A stretch of 64,000 bases of DNA. Origin: Acanthaster planci. Lineage: Eukaryota > Echinodermata > Asteroidea > Valvatida > Acanthasteridae. This document shows, in pieces, positions 41,701-48,723 of the stretch; the stretch's first letter is position 1, and each line of letters starts with the position of its first letter. A program made the position numbers and the translations under genes. Where the stretch lies: positions 68,497 to 132,496 of the forward strand of contig NW_019091475.1 of the NCBI RefSeq assembly GCF_001949145.1. Reading direction: 5' to 3'. The notes under the pieces were generated by a model, which searched no databases, had not been told where the DNA came from, and saw only the letters and a program-made list of their open reading frames with translations.

Positions 41701-44700
41701 ACTGAGCACATGTCCTGTACATACAGCATTTGTACATGTTGCAGGCCTCGGGCATCCTATGGTCTCTACCAACTACAATTCATGAATCAACTGGTAACTC
41801 ATGAAGCACTGCCAGTGGGCTGGCGTGCATGCCCATACTTTGCAACATGCATGACATGATAAATCCCACACGTTAATAGGTACAGGTACTGTAGGTGAAA
41901 ACATCGACTTACTGCCCTCTATTGACCACTGGTACAAGTATAAATGTTTCAATAAAATGGTGTAATATTAAGGCTTAAAGTCCAGTTGACCTTTAGTTTG
42001 TATGGCAGATTGCTCAAACTAAATTTACTACATAGACAAGTAACTGGGAAAAACGCTAGAAGTCATTACTATGGGGCCATCCTGTGAACACAAGGTGGTA
42101 CGCACGCGTTGCATTCCTCTCCAACCAACAGGGTGTCATGAGTTGCCACAGTGCGAGCGCATGCTCAAGTTAATACATGTATGTGAGTGTAATGACGTCT
42201 CCTCAGATTTGTCTTTACCGACGCCGTTATATCAATTCTGACAAAGCTTCTGTAAGTGTTGCACAGAATGCACTACAGGTGCACGTCTGTCCCATGTGAA
42301 GCAACAGTGTCAATGCTTTGTTGACCTTCCTGAATCCTCCAAAATCCTACCGGTACGAGCAGATTTTAACAGAGTCTGGGAGTGTGAGGGTTAATCCGCT
42401 GCCTGTGAGAACAAGAGATGGTGTGGTCCAACATAGTGAAGACGATCCTTTGATGGGACCTCATTGCAAGCATGCACAGCTTCATGCGCACTTGCCGTAG
42501 GTCACATTAGGCATTTGTACCCCGTTTATGTTGGAATGTCTCCCTGTGTCTCTGCTTTGCTTGTGGGGGGGGGGTTGCTTCAGGTTGATGTGGATGCCTA
42601 AATACAGCTTTTACTGAGATTATCGCATTAATGCTGATGAAAGAATGCCTTTGAGAACATTTCCACAACAAACTCCAACCTGACCCCTTTCTTTTTAATC
42701 TAAACTCTTACCTCCACCACCATCTTTTACAGAAAGCTTCTTGAATCTTTCACTATGTAATGTACATGCAGAAAACTGGGATATTAAGCCGTGCGTTGCT
42801 CGGCAGACTTAAAACATATCAATATCAAACACCGCGTAGCCAGGAGTTGTATATAAGCCTATTTGCGGCATTCAAAGAATTCTATGAGGGTAATTAGGAG
42901 CAAACGTAATTACAAAATGCCCAAATGGCCGACTGTATTCCAAATTTAACTAGCAAATTGAAGTTGGTGATGTCATTGGCACCACATTTCCCAGAATGAC
43001 ATTTTATCAGAAAGGAGGATTTCGCATACTGACAAGACATACATTTTATGCTATGCAGCATATTTGTTTCCTGTTGAGATATCTACAGCATACACACAAA
43101 AATGAAAAAAGTGTGGAGTAACATACAACGAATCCAATATATACATATATCTCATCAGCTGGATAAATACATTGGTCTTAGATTATCCTCTACCTTAAAA
43201 GGAGAGGGAACACCTGTCTCCACTATTTTATAACTGATATATTTAGCTTAATATCGTAACTATCATTAGGCCACTAGAAATTTAAAGTAACAGACACATG
43301 TGAACAACCTGTGGGGTCATTTCCGAATAAAACTTTTTTTTAAAAAAAAGTGATAAGGCCCCCCCAAAAGTCTTTCATCTCTGGTCAGCGAGAGCTTCAA
43401 TTTCAACCATGCACGTCAATCTTTTTTTCCTCTGCAAGGGCTGCAACAACGCCCTCTACTGCCACACTGCCTCAACATTTTTGCGGGCAGCTCGATCTTT
43501 TACTCAGGGTGATAGATCCTGACAAGATCGATGTTGAACAATGAAAGCAGACAATGGATATGAAGTTGTTTGTCAGCTTATAATCATAATAAAGCTGGTC
43601 TAGTCCAATGACTCAACAAAGTGTGTCTTAAATTGTCTGTACAATCCAATCCTGGAAGAGAGAGAAAAAAAAGCTGCATCGCCGCATCAATTCCAGAACA
43701 TCAGTCTGACCAGAAACAATTTTTTTTGGCCTTAACTTTCTTGTTACTACATGTGTGGGTAACACAGGGCCTCCACATCTACAATTCAAGGGGAGACCCC
43801 AGATTTTTCAGAATGGATGACACAACTGCATGCCAAGTTAAAATGTGTAACTTGATCAACATAAACATGCGGAACAGATTCCTGAGTTTAGCTTGTAAAA
43901 TGGTACTGTCAGGCCAACTTTCCAGAAGAGAGATGTTTGGATCCGTTCCATATCCCCATACATCAACTGAATTTCACTGAAAATATGTGTAGAAAAGCAC
44001 CTACAGGCTTACAGGAAAATTGTTTAAATATTTTTTATCTTTTTTAGCTTTTCCAACAAAAACACCTCAGTATTTTCAGCATTAACATTTTAGGTGTCTA
44101 ATACAACACTTCAGTAAGTGTCCATGGGGATGCAGACATCTCTAAATTTACAAACCAATGCAGTTGGGAATTATTAACTAAAAGCAACTTCAACTTTATC
44201 TTGTAAGTGTACTTACCACCACCATGAATGCAGAAACCCCGGTGGTTCTCCTAACGTTATATTCTTCTCCCACCTAATCTGTGGAGTCAATTTGAAAGAA
44301 AAAAAGGGCAAAATTTATACATGGTGGCTCATCCAGCTTTATTTACGTACCCTAGAAGAGGACTTGGAGGAATATTAAAAAAAAAATTAAGGCACAAATG
44401 AGGGACTGTTCTGATTAAGCCACTCTGAAAACACAAAACTCTGGTAGTACTGGTTTGTGCTAGTGTTCAGGAAATGCACCCTATGTGACTTGGAAGGGCT
44501 TACTTTCTGCACTTGCCTCACACTGATGATAGCCCCGTCCCAGCCAGATTAAATTTGCAAGATAATTTTTGTATAATCTGTAATGTAATCTATAGAATTT
44601 TCCGGGAGTCACAAAAAGTTGTGCACTTTGTGGAATATCTGCCTTACATAAAAAATATTAATTTTTTCACCTAATTTATTCCCTCCCAAATATAAATACA

Positions 44701-47314
44701 CATGACTGAGATAAACAACAGATTTTGGAAGTAAAGCGTTGCTTGAATAAGAGGAATAGATGATTTATTGCTATATCTGAGTTACTTTGATTAACCCCCA
44801 AAAGCTTTACTAATTTTTGCATAAATATACATACAATATTTTCCAATTTCATTTGGACAAAGAAATACTATACTTTTTAAGATTCCAGGCAGGTGAAATA
44901 TTCACCTGTTAACCTGATTAACAGATCACTGAAATATTTCCAAGTTTGGCACAATGTGACTATTTTCCACTGTGTTGCCAGCCCAGGTGGCCAATGATTT
45001 ATTGACACATCAGGAACCACGGCACTGATTGTTTTAACACTTAACATTGTCCAGCAGAGAGTGAGGAGGGTTAATCTGGGTGATCTTCACTCAACACCCC
45101 GCCCCAAAGTGGATACTCAGAACAAAGGATTTACACCAGTGGAAAACACTGCCAAGGCTTTGCTGGTTTCATATCGAAGTATTGAAGTTACCTTTCTTGA
45201 AAGTACAGAATCACACAGTCCAGCTATACAGGGCACGGCACTTTAGTTAACAGAGACATGGTATAAAGAGCCAGTTTAAATATACCAGTATGAACTGTGA
45301 AAAAGGTCTGCTTTGGGAAGGAGAATCCAAAATACATTTAATACATGTATGCCCTCTTTACTGAGCTTGCAGACAGCTGTATAGTGGCTGGTAGCCCAGT
45401 TAACTCTCACAGTGTACTGAGCACTCAGGACTGGGCCTCCTCGTGTGATGTCAATGTCAATGGAGTCTCTCACATACTGAAGGTATTTCCTGATATATCC
45501 TCCCAATTGTTCGTGCAACTTTCAGACAACTTGAACAAGTTGATTTCATTCTTTTCCACCTAAATGGGCCTTTTTTCCACTGCCTGCCATGTTTAAATGC
45601 GTTTTGGAACTTCGGAATGAACTGTGTAGTTCAAGCATACCTTAAAACAGTTCATTTTTTAATTCAAAACTGCTTGAAATTTCTGACTCGGTGCATTCAG
45701 TTAATAAGGGAATAAATATATGTGCTTGGCCGGTACCAACCAAGCACATATTTATTCCTGTTTTAAGTATCTTTTAGTCAGAGAGTCAAAAGAAGTCAAT
45801 TTACAATTAATTTCCGAGGAATTTGTTATAGAATTTTACTTTTATTTTCTATTTTATGTATATTCCTCATGCAAGTGGTGGGGCAATCTCTGCAAACACA
45901 GTCTAAAAAGTTAACATGGTGGGAGCAAAGATGATGTAATGCAGAAAATTTATAGATTGCCAGCATTGTGGTCCAATTATGGATTAAAAAAATTGATCCT
46001 CCAAATAAAAAATATCTTTTAAAGTGAGGCTACATGTATAGTGAAATAGTAAGGTTCCTTTCCATTACAGAGTGCTCAATAAATGAAGTAAATTCAGGAC
46101 GCTTGACTCAAACTGATCATCTTGTATATTTTAAAGCAAATTATTTTACGAATATCTGAGGGGTACAATAGTACAACATGTCGCGGTGGGGTGGTACCTT
46201 TGTACATGTAGAGGCAAAGTTTGAGCCACCTTCCCATCGCCCCACCATCAACAGGCCACGTCACATCGATAGTTGTTTTACACCAGGGCATTTCAAAAAA
46301 TCCTCATTTTGCCACATTACAAGTTTCAGTAATATGAAGTTCCGTGCTTTGACAGTTTCCCTCTGGATGTGCATGTGTCCACAGTCAGTATTACATGACC
46401 AGTCAAAATTGATCAATTTCCACAAAGACAAACTTCATCTATCACCACTACGCACCTAACTTGTCTCTCAGTAAAAACAGAAAATTCTCCTTTGAACTCA
46501 GGAGTATGAGCACCGATGATAACATGGTTGATAAGTAAGATACTGTGCGATCTACAACTTACAAGTAAGCATGCGAATGTAACATGTGGAACTTGGTCAG
46601 AGGAAAGAAAGGAGAAACAGGACCAAAAAGCTACGAAAGTTACAAAATGCTGTAAGAATGATAGTATATTCTTGCCTTAGTGTGTAGAACTTATTTCAAA
46701 ATCTGATAAAATATGCAATGCAGTTAAATACAATGCGCGATGCATGTGCTCAGCACTCCATCGCGTTGGTTTACTATGCGGGCACTAGATGGCGTTCGCC
46801 ATTGTACTCAATCCACATGCACACATGGGCAGTGTACACGATGAATGCATTTATACACAAAACGTATGGTCCGTGCAGTCAATGAAATCCAACATGGAGA
46901 TGTACCCCGCCAATTGCACCGACCGACCCACGAATGTCATCAACTCACCTCCGACAGAAATGTCTGTGCGCTTTTCTGTGCCCCGACATGGAGTAAATAT
47001 TCGTATACATAGAGAGCTAACCTGTGTAAAGCAGTAAAAAGAGAGAAAATTGGTCATTTTCTGAGTTCAACGGAGGGAGATGTGCAGGTACTGCACAGTA
47101 AATGGAACAGCGAAAAGTGGGGGCATCCCTTTCAAAACACGTCTCTCTGTGTGATTCTTAGGTCAAATCGCAACGAATTTGGCATCAAACCACATCAAAA
47201 CATACCCGTAGATTCCAAATTTATGATCAGAATGAGCGAAAAATGAACAGAAACTTACTTTTCCCTTGCTTGGCTGTCTGAAGGTACAGTAGAACCCTTT
47301 CCTTTAGGGAACAT
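5699..47314 (-). CDS. ssbp: SSBP2/3/4 (Ssdp) orthologue, 5' part, five exons, 3' incomplete
   Basis: Joined coding segments, in transcript order: 47314-47259, 47021-46949, 44278-44217, 34681-34597 and 5788-5699. They encode 122 residues. Residues 1-92 match the SSBP/Ssdp FORWARD (LUFS) domain almost residue for residue, including the LisH part (residues 20-43, [15 protein letters not shown]...) and [16 protein letters not shown]. Residues 93-122 begin the Pro/Gly-rich region ([17 protein letters not shown]). In known animals this nuclear protein binds LDB1/CLIM through its N-terminus, protects it from degradation and so supports LIM-homeodomain and Wnt-enhanceosome transcription. Phases at all four junctions agree, with K19 and C64 split by introns. 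Family members are about 350-450 residues, so roughly two thirds is missing: beyond the left edge or in the N run at 4519-4895. An in-frame ATG seven codons upstream (47335) is possible, but MFxKGKGS is the family start. The N-terminus resembles my memory of SSBP3, while gene order points to SSBP2; in an invertebrate it may be the single pre-duplication gene. Confidence 0.95.
5775..6120. repeat. Degenerate ~60-98 bp tandem repeat spanning the SSBP exon 5 acceptor
   Basis: The block GGAGCTGCACCACTCTGG followed by AAGGGAA recurs at 5775, 5861, 5959 (diverged), 6047 and 6106 (partial), with spacings of 86, 98, 88 and 59 bp. The first copy is the real exon 5 start plus its acceptor, read on the minus strand. 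The copies at 5861 and 6047 keep a CCAG/AGTGGTG acceptor-like junction. Confidence 0.8.
8095..8390. repeat. Degenerate ~22 bp tandem repeat
   Basis: About ten imperfect units resembling AAATGTTGAATNCAGCATTT follow each other, for example AAAGTGTTGAATCCTGCATT, AAATGTTGAATACAGCAT and AAATGTTGAATATAACATTT. Some units are inverted. It lies in SSBP intron 4. Confidence 0.65.
9022..9163. mobile_element. MITE copy A (TA-flanked, inverted-repeat ends)
   Basis: Ends TAGAGTACAGAAGTGAATAC and, inverted, TTGAGTATCAAAGTGTGACA form imperfect terminal inverted repeats of about 25 bp. The body matches copy B at 40082-40230 throughout (GTGTAAAAGGCATYAGCG, GAACCAACAYGC, TACTCCATTCRTYTGCACT). No coding capacity. 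The size and TA flanks suggest a Tc1/mariner-type nonautonomous element. Confidence 0.75.
11147..11162 (+). repeat. (TG)8 microsatellite
   Basis: Pure TG dinucleotide run in SSBP intron 4, preceded by a 14 bp direct duplication (CGAACGCTCTTTTT-like). Confidence 0.9.
14271..14550 (-). mobile_element. tRNA-derived SINE
   Basis: Read on the minus strand: a tRNA-like head with a perfect T-arm CCGGGTTCGATTCCCGG (14483-14499, RNA polymerase III B box), then a body with TGTGGATTGGGTTTT and GGGGTTTTCCTCCCTCCT, then a GCGCTTT segment and an AATAATAATAGTAATAAA tail (14271-14289). The acceptor stem does not pair, so it is not a functional tRNA. Similar tRNA SINEs are widespread in marine invertebrates (from memory). 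Confidence 0.8.
16791..16945. repeat. TACATGTA-rich patch
   Basis: Many overlapping copies of the palindromes TGTACA, ACATGT and TACATGTA with imperfect spacing, in SSBP intron 4. The short open frame over it (Cys/His-rich) is a by-product of the repeat. Confidence 0.8.
18918..18926. promoter_or_regulatory. Octamer (POU) motif in SSBP intron 4
   Basis: ATGCAAAT, a perfect octamer, in the context TATTATGCAAATTATGACC. It is preceded by the CpG-containing block GCGCTTCGCTCCTCGGAGC near 18824. Possible enhancer; motif evidence only. Confidence 0.3.
25350..25412. repeat. TACATGTA/TGTACA-rich patch
   Basis: Irregular array of TGTACATG units in SSBP intron 4, of the same type as at 16791 and 48181. 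Confidence 0.8.
29866..29879. promoter_or_regulatory. RFX X-box-like site in SSBP intron 4
   Basis: GTTACCATGGCAAT is one base from the palindromic X-box GTTRCCATGGYAAC. It is one of several RFX-like sites in the locus. Function inferred. Confidence 0.4.
34597..34681 (-). CDS. ssbp: SSBP coding exon 4
   Basis: Acceptor CTTGCAG, then T completing Cys64, then 28 codons beginning [20 protein letters not shown] and ending EAKAFHDY, then donor GTGAGT. This ends the conserved N-terminal domain. An overlapping minus-strand open frame in another register (34472-34693) is a shadow of this exon. Confidence 0.95.
35593..36418. mobile_element. hAT-like MITE, about 826 bp
   Basis: It starts CAGGGCTCGAAATT and ends AATTTTTAGCCCTG, imperfect terminal inverted repeats of the hAT type. 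Subterminal palindromes lie at both ends: GGGAGCAAGTACTTGCTCCC (from 35621) and GGGCGTAAGTACTTGCGCCC (from about 36319). No transposase frame is present. A clean 8 bp target duplication is not visible, so the exact ends or class may differ. Confidence 0.7.
35847..35966. repeat. 39 bp arm hairpin inside the hAT-like element
   Basis: GAGTGGATTAGGCTGAGACT...GGTTCCAG and its inverse CTGGAACCAG...GAATCCACTC pair over 39 bp with about four mismatches around a 42-base loop. It may be a nested foldback insertion or part of the element. Confidence 0.8.
39773..39842. mobile_element. Short element with TTAACCCTAA inverted ends, copy 1
   Basis: ACACCATTAACCCTAA at the left and TTAGGGTTAATGTGT at the right are inverted copies. 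The 70 bp between includes TTGGAGGACTGAGGATTTT, which resembles blocks in copies 2 and 3. Confidence 0.6.
40082..40230. mobile_element. MITE copy B (TA-flanked, inverted-repeat ends)
   Basis: TAGAATACCGAAGTGAATAT at the left and the inverted TAGAGTACTGAAGTGTAACG at the right are the terminal inverted repeats. It is collinear with copy A but keeps many CpG sites (for example ACACGCGCGCGTACTCC) where copy A has CA or TG. Confidence 0.8.
40744..41316. mobile_element. TTAA-flanked inverted-repeat element (piggyBac-type MITE)
   Basis: TTAA-AGGAACCAGGAAATAGAAAT at the left and ATTTCTCGGTTCCT-TTAA at the right. Terminal inverted repeats of about 20 bp are flanked by TTAA, the piggyBac target duplication. 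The interior is AT-rich, without a transposase frame. Confidence 0.7.
44217..44278 (-). CDS. ssbp: SSBP coding exon 3
   Basis: Acceptor CCACAG, then 20 codons [20 protein letters not shown], then TG of the split Cys64, then donor GTAAGT. It continues the LUFS domain. Sequence and phase fit exactly between exons 2 and 4. Confidence 0.95.
44890..44908. repeat. Perfect palindrome with E-boxes
   Basis: CAGGTGAAATATTCACCTG: 8 bp arms and a 3-base centre, with CAGGTG and CACCTG E-box cores, in SSBP intron 2. Confidence 0.8.
45709..45758. repeat. 19-21 bp stem hairpin in SSBP intron 2
   Basis: GGAATAAATATATGTGCTTGG, loop CCGGTACCAA, CCAAGCACATATTTATTCC: a near-perfect stem with a two-base bulge. 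No pairing beyond the stem was found, which argues against a standard microRNA precursor. Confidence 0.85.
46949..47021 (-). CDS. ssbp: SSBP coding exon 2 (LisH region)
   Basis: Acceptor ACACAG then G, completing the split Lys19, then 24 codons [24 protein letters not shown], then donor GTGAGT. This is the LisH motif, the dimerisation and LDB-binding helical part of the FORWARD domain. It matches human SSBP proteins essentially without change. It is too short to appear as an open frame of its own. Confidence 0.95.
47022..47258 (-). other. ssbp: SSBP intron 1, 237 bp
   Basis: Short intron between exons 1 and 2 with GTAAGT donor and ACACAG acceptor. It splits the Lys19 codon after its second base. 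Nothing else is seen in it. Confidence 0.9.
47259..47314 (-). CDS. ssbp: SSBP coding exon 1
   Basis: Encodes [18 protein letters not shown] plus two bases of the next Lys codon, followed by the donor GTAAGT. The start was chosen by homology to the family N-terminus (MFxKGKGS-xVPSDxQAREK). An upstream in-frame ATG at 47335 would add MTVQLPS; a TGA stop lies four codons further upstream, closing the frame. Both ATGs have a purine at -3, so the longer form cannot be excluded. Confidence 0.93.
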
Positions 47315-48618
47315 GCTGGGGAGCTGAACTGTCATGTCACGCACCTGTCAAGTAATCAGGGCTGACTATGACCCCGGTCCCATGGCAACAAGTTGATGAC
47401 CCGTTCATTTTCAGCCCATGATTGGTCACCCGATAAGAATATTGTGGGGGAATAGAAACCGTTGGATGCTGGCACTGGATTACAAGCAGCGTTCATTCAT
47501 AATAATTTATCAGCGAAGTTTTAGGCGGGTTCATTTTGTGAAGTTTCAGCCAGATTTTCTCGGCGAGAATGACACGATTGTGAACTCGTTTTTTTTTACT
47601 AAAAGTAATGTACCTGGCGTATACTTTCTTGAGCATTCAAGACAATTCTCAGTTTAACATTGACTAAAATCGAAAATACCGCCTGATATAGACCGACAGA
47701 TGGATAATCACTTACGAGCATTTGCCGGGCGTCTGAACGACAGCGCTTTGTCGGCCGCACTTTGTCATTAATTTCATTTCCGGAACATAACTTAAAATAC
47801 GTTCATTTATTTTTAATTACTTTAACAAGAGAAAGTAACCGCGTTTGTCACCATGAAAAACACGTCCTAAAAGAGAAACTATATGGGAGTTAGATAAGTT
47901 TACCTCATCGAAACATGCGTAATTTAGGGTAATTGATGGGCGTAACTTTTAAACACTTATTAAATTAAATGCTTTGAGGAAATATCTACGTGGTTCAGTT
48001 CTACTGAAGTAGTTTTTTTTTACTTTTCGTCAAAATGTTTATGGTTTTCGTCCTCCCGCTACCTCCTCCTATAAGCTGTTAAATCGCACTAACGTCTGCC
48101 ATTGAGCGCCACTGTATAAACGCAAGTTTAATTGAAACAAAGAGCTCAATCGACACACTGCGAGTAACCGCAAGCGCTTGTTGTACACGTACATGTACAC
48201 GAACTTATGCATGTGGGTTGTGGACATGTGAATATGTTAACATGTGTACATGTAAAGTACATTGCACATGGACTACATGTACAAGTACATGTGTAAAGTA
48301 TACCCTCACCAGAAACGCGCACTCAGACGCTAGAGCGTGAGAGTTGGTGTTGCAGAAGTACTGTACATGTACTGTACATGTTCAGATATATGTACATGTA
48401 CATGTATACGTAGTACAAAATTAGAAACCGCTATGGAACCAAAATGGGGGGCGGAGTTATGAAAACCAATGGTTAGGATTTTCTCGGTATTAGTTTTGCT
48501 TTACTTACTCCCTTCGAGATCACTCATTGTGGTACGGTGTGTGTGTGTGTGCGTGCATTGGCCTGAAGACAAATATGTGCATACGTGAAATGCATTCACG
48601 CGTGACCTTTCACAAAAG
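47315..48618. promoter_or_regulatory. Divergent SSBP-ATG10 promoter region
   Basis: These 1,304 bp separate the two start codons and must hold both promoters and 5' UTRs. On the SSBP side there is an inverted CCAAT box (ATTGG, 47421-47425), an RFX half-site CCATGGCAAC (47380-47389) and a palindromic ETS-like site TTTCCGGAA (47777-47785). On the ATG10 side there is a dense TACATGTA patch (48181-48416), a (GT)7 tract (48537-48550), the near-palindrome CGTGAAATGCATTCACG (48584-48600) and TGACCTTT just before the start. No TATA box was identified. Transcription starts are inferred, not seen. CGTAAGTG near 47711, read on the minus strand, could be the donor of a noncoding first SSBP exon. Confidence 0.6.
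48181..48416. repeat. TACATGTA-rich array in the ATG10 upstream region
   Basis: Densest cluster of TGTACA, ACATGT and TACATGTA palindromes in the window, 200-440 bp upstream of the ATG10 start, interrupted by a short CpG-containing segment (48307-48350). Confidence 0.8.
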
Positions 48619-48626
48619 ATGGCGGA
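48616..48626 (+). promoter_or_regulatory. ATG10: YY1-like site overlapping the ATG10 start codon
   Basis: AAGATGGCGGA fits the YY1 consensus AANATGGCGGC except at the last base. It overlaps the start codon, as is common in TATA-less housekeeping promoters. A second, weaker AAGATGGC occurs within exon 1 near 48696. Binding is inferred from the motif only. Confidence 0.5.
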
Positions 48627-48723
48627 TGGGACCGTGAGTTGTGAAGAATTTGGAAGAAATGTTTCTGAGTTTTTGCAAGTGTCCAGTCTTCTTAAAGATG
48701 GCTGGGAGCTTCGGGACGCAGAG
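48619..48723 (+). CDS. ATG10: ATG10 coding exon 1
   Basis: 35 codons, [20 protein letters not shown] onward to DGWELRDAE, then donor GTGTGT. It aligns with the human N-terminus (FQRYCAEFIK...DSWEWRP). The start context AAAGATGG is favourable, with A at -3 and G at +4. Confidence 0.88.

Larger units (their letters stand above)
34682..44216 (-). other. ssbp: SSBP intron 3, 9.5 kb
   Basis: Noncoding. It holds a hAT-like MITE (35593-36418) with an internal hairpin, a small element with TTAACCCTAA ends (39773-39842), the second MITE copy (40082-40230) and a TTAA-flanked inverted-repeat element (40744-41316). Just before the last is an AATAAACC(AATCTC)-type tail at about 40645-40671 that may be the end of a truncated non-LTR retrotransposon. 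I saw no other exon. Confidence 0.7.
44279..46948 (-). other. ssbp: SSBP intron 2, 2.7 kb
   Basis: Noncoding. It contains a 19-21 bp stem hairpin (45709-45758) and a short perfect palindrome CAGGTGAA-ATA-TTCACCTG (44890-44908) that carries two E-box cores. No additional coding block was recognised between exons 3 and 2. Confidence 0.75.

Noticed and set aside
45709-45758. microRNA gene
   Set aside because: The stem is only about 20 bp and flanking bases do not pair, shorter than a normal precursor; kept only as a hairpin.
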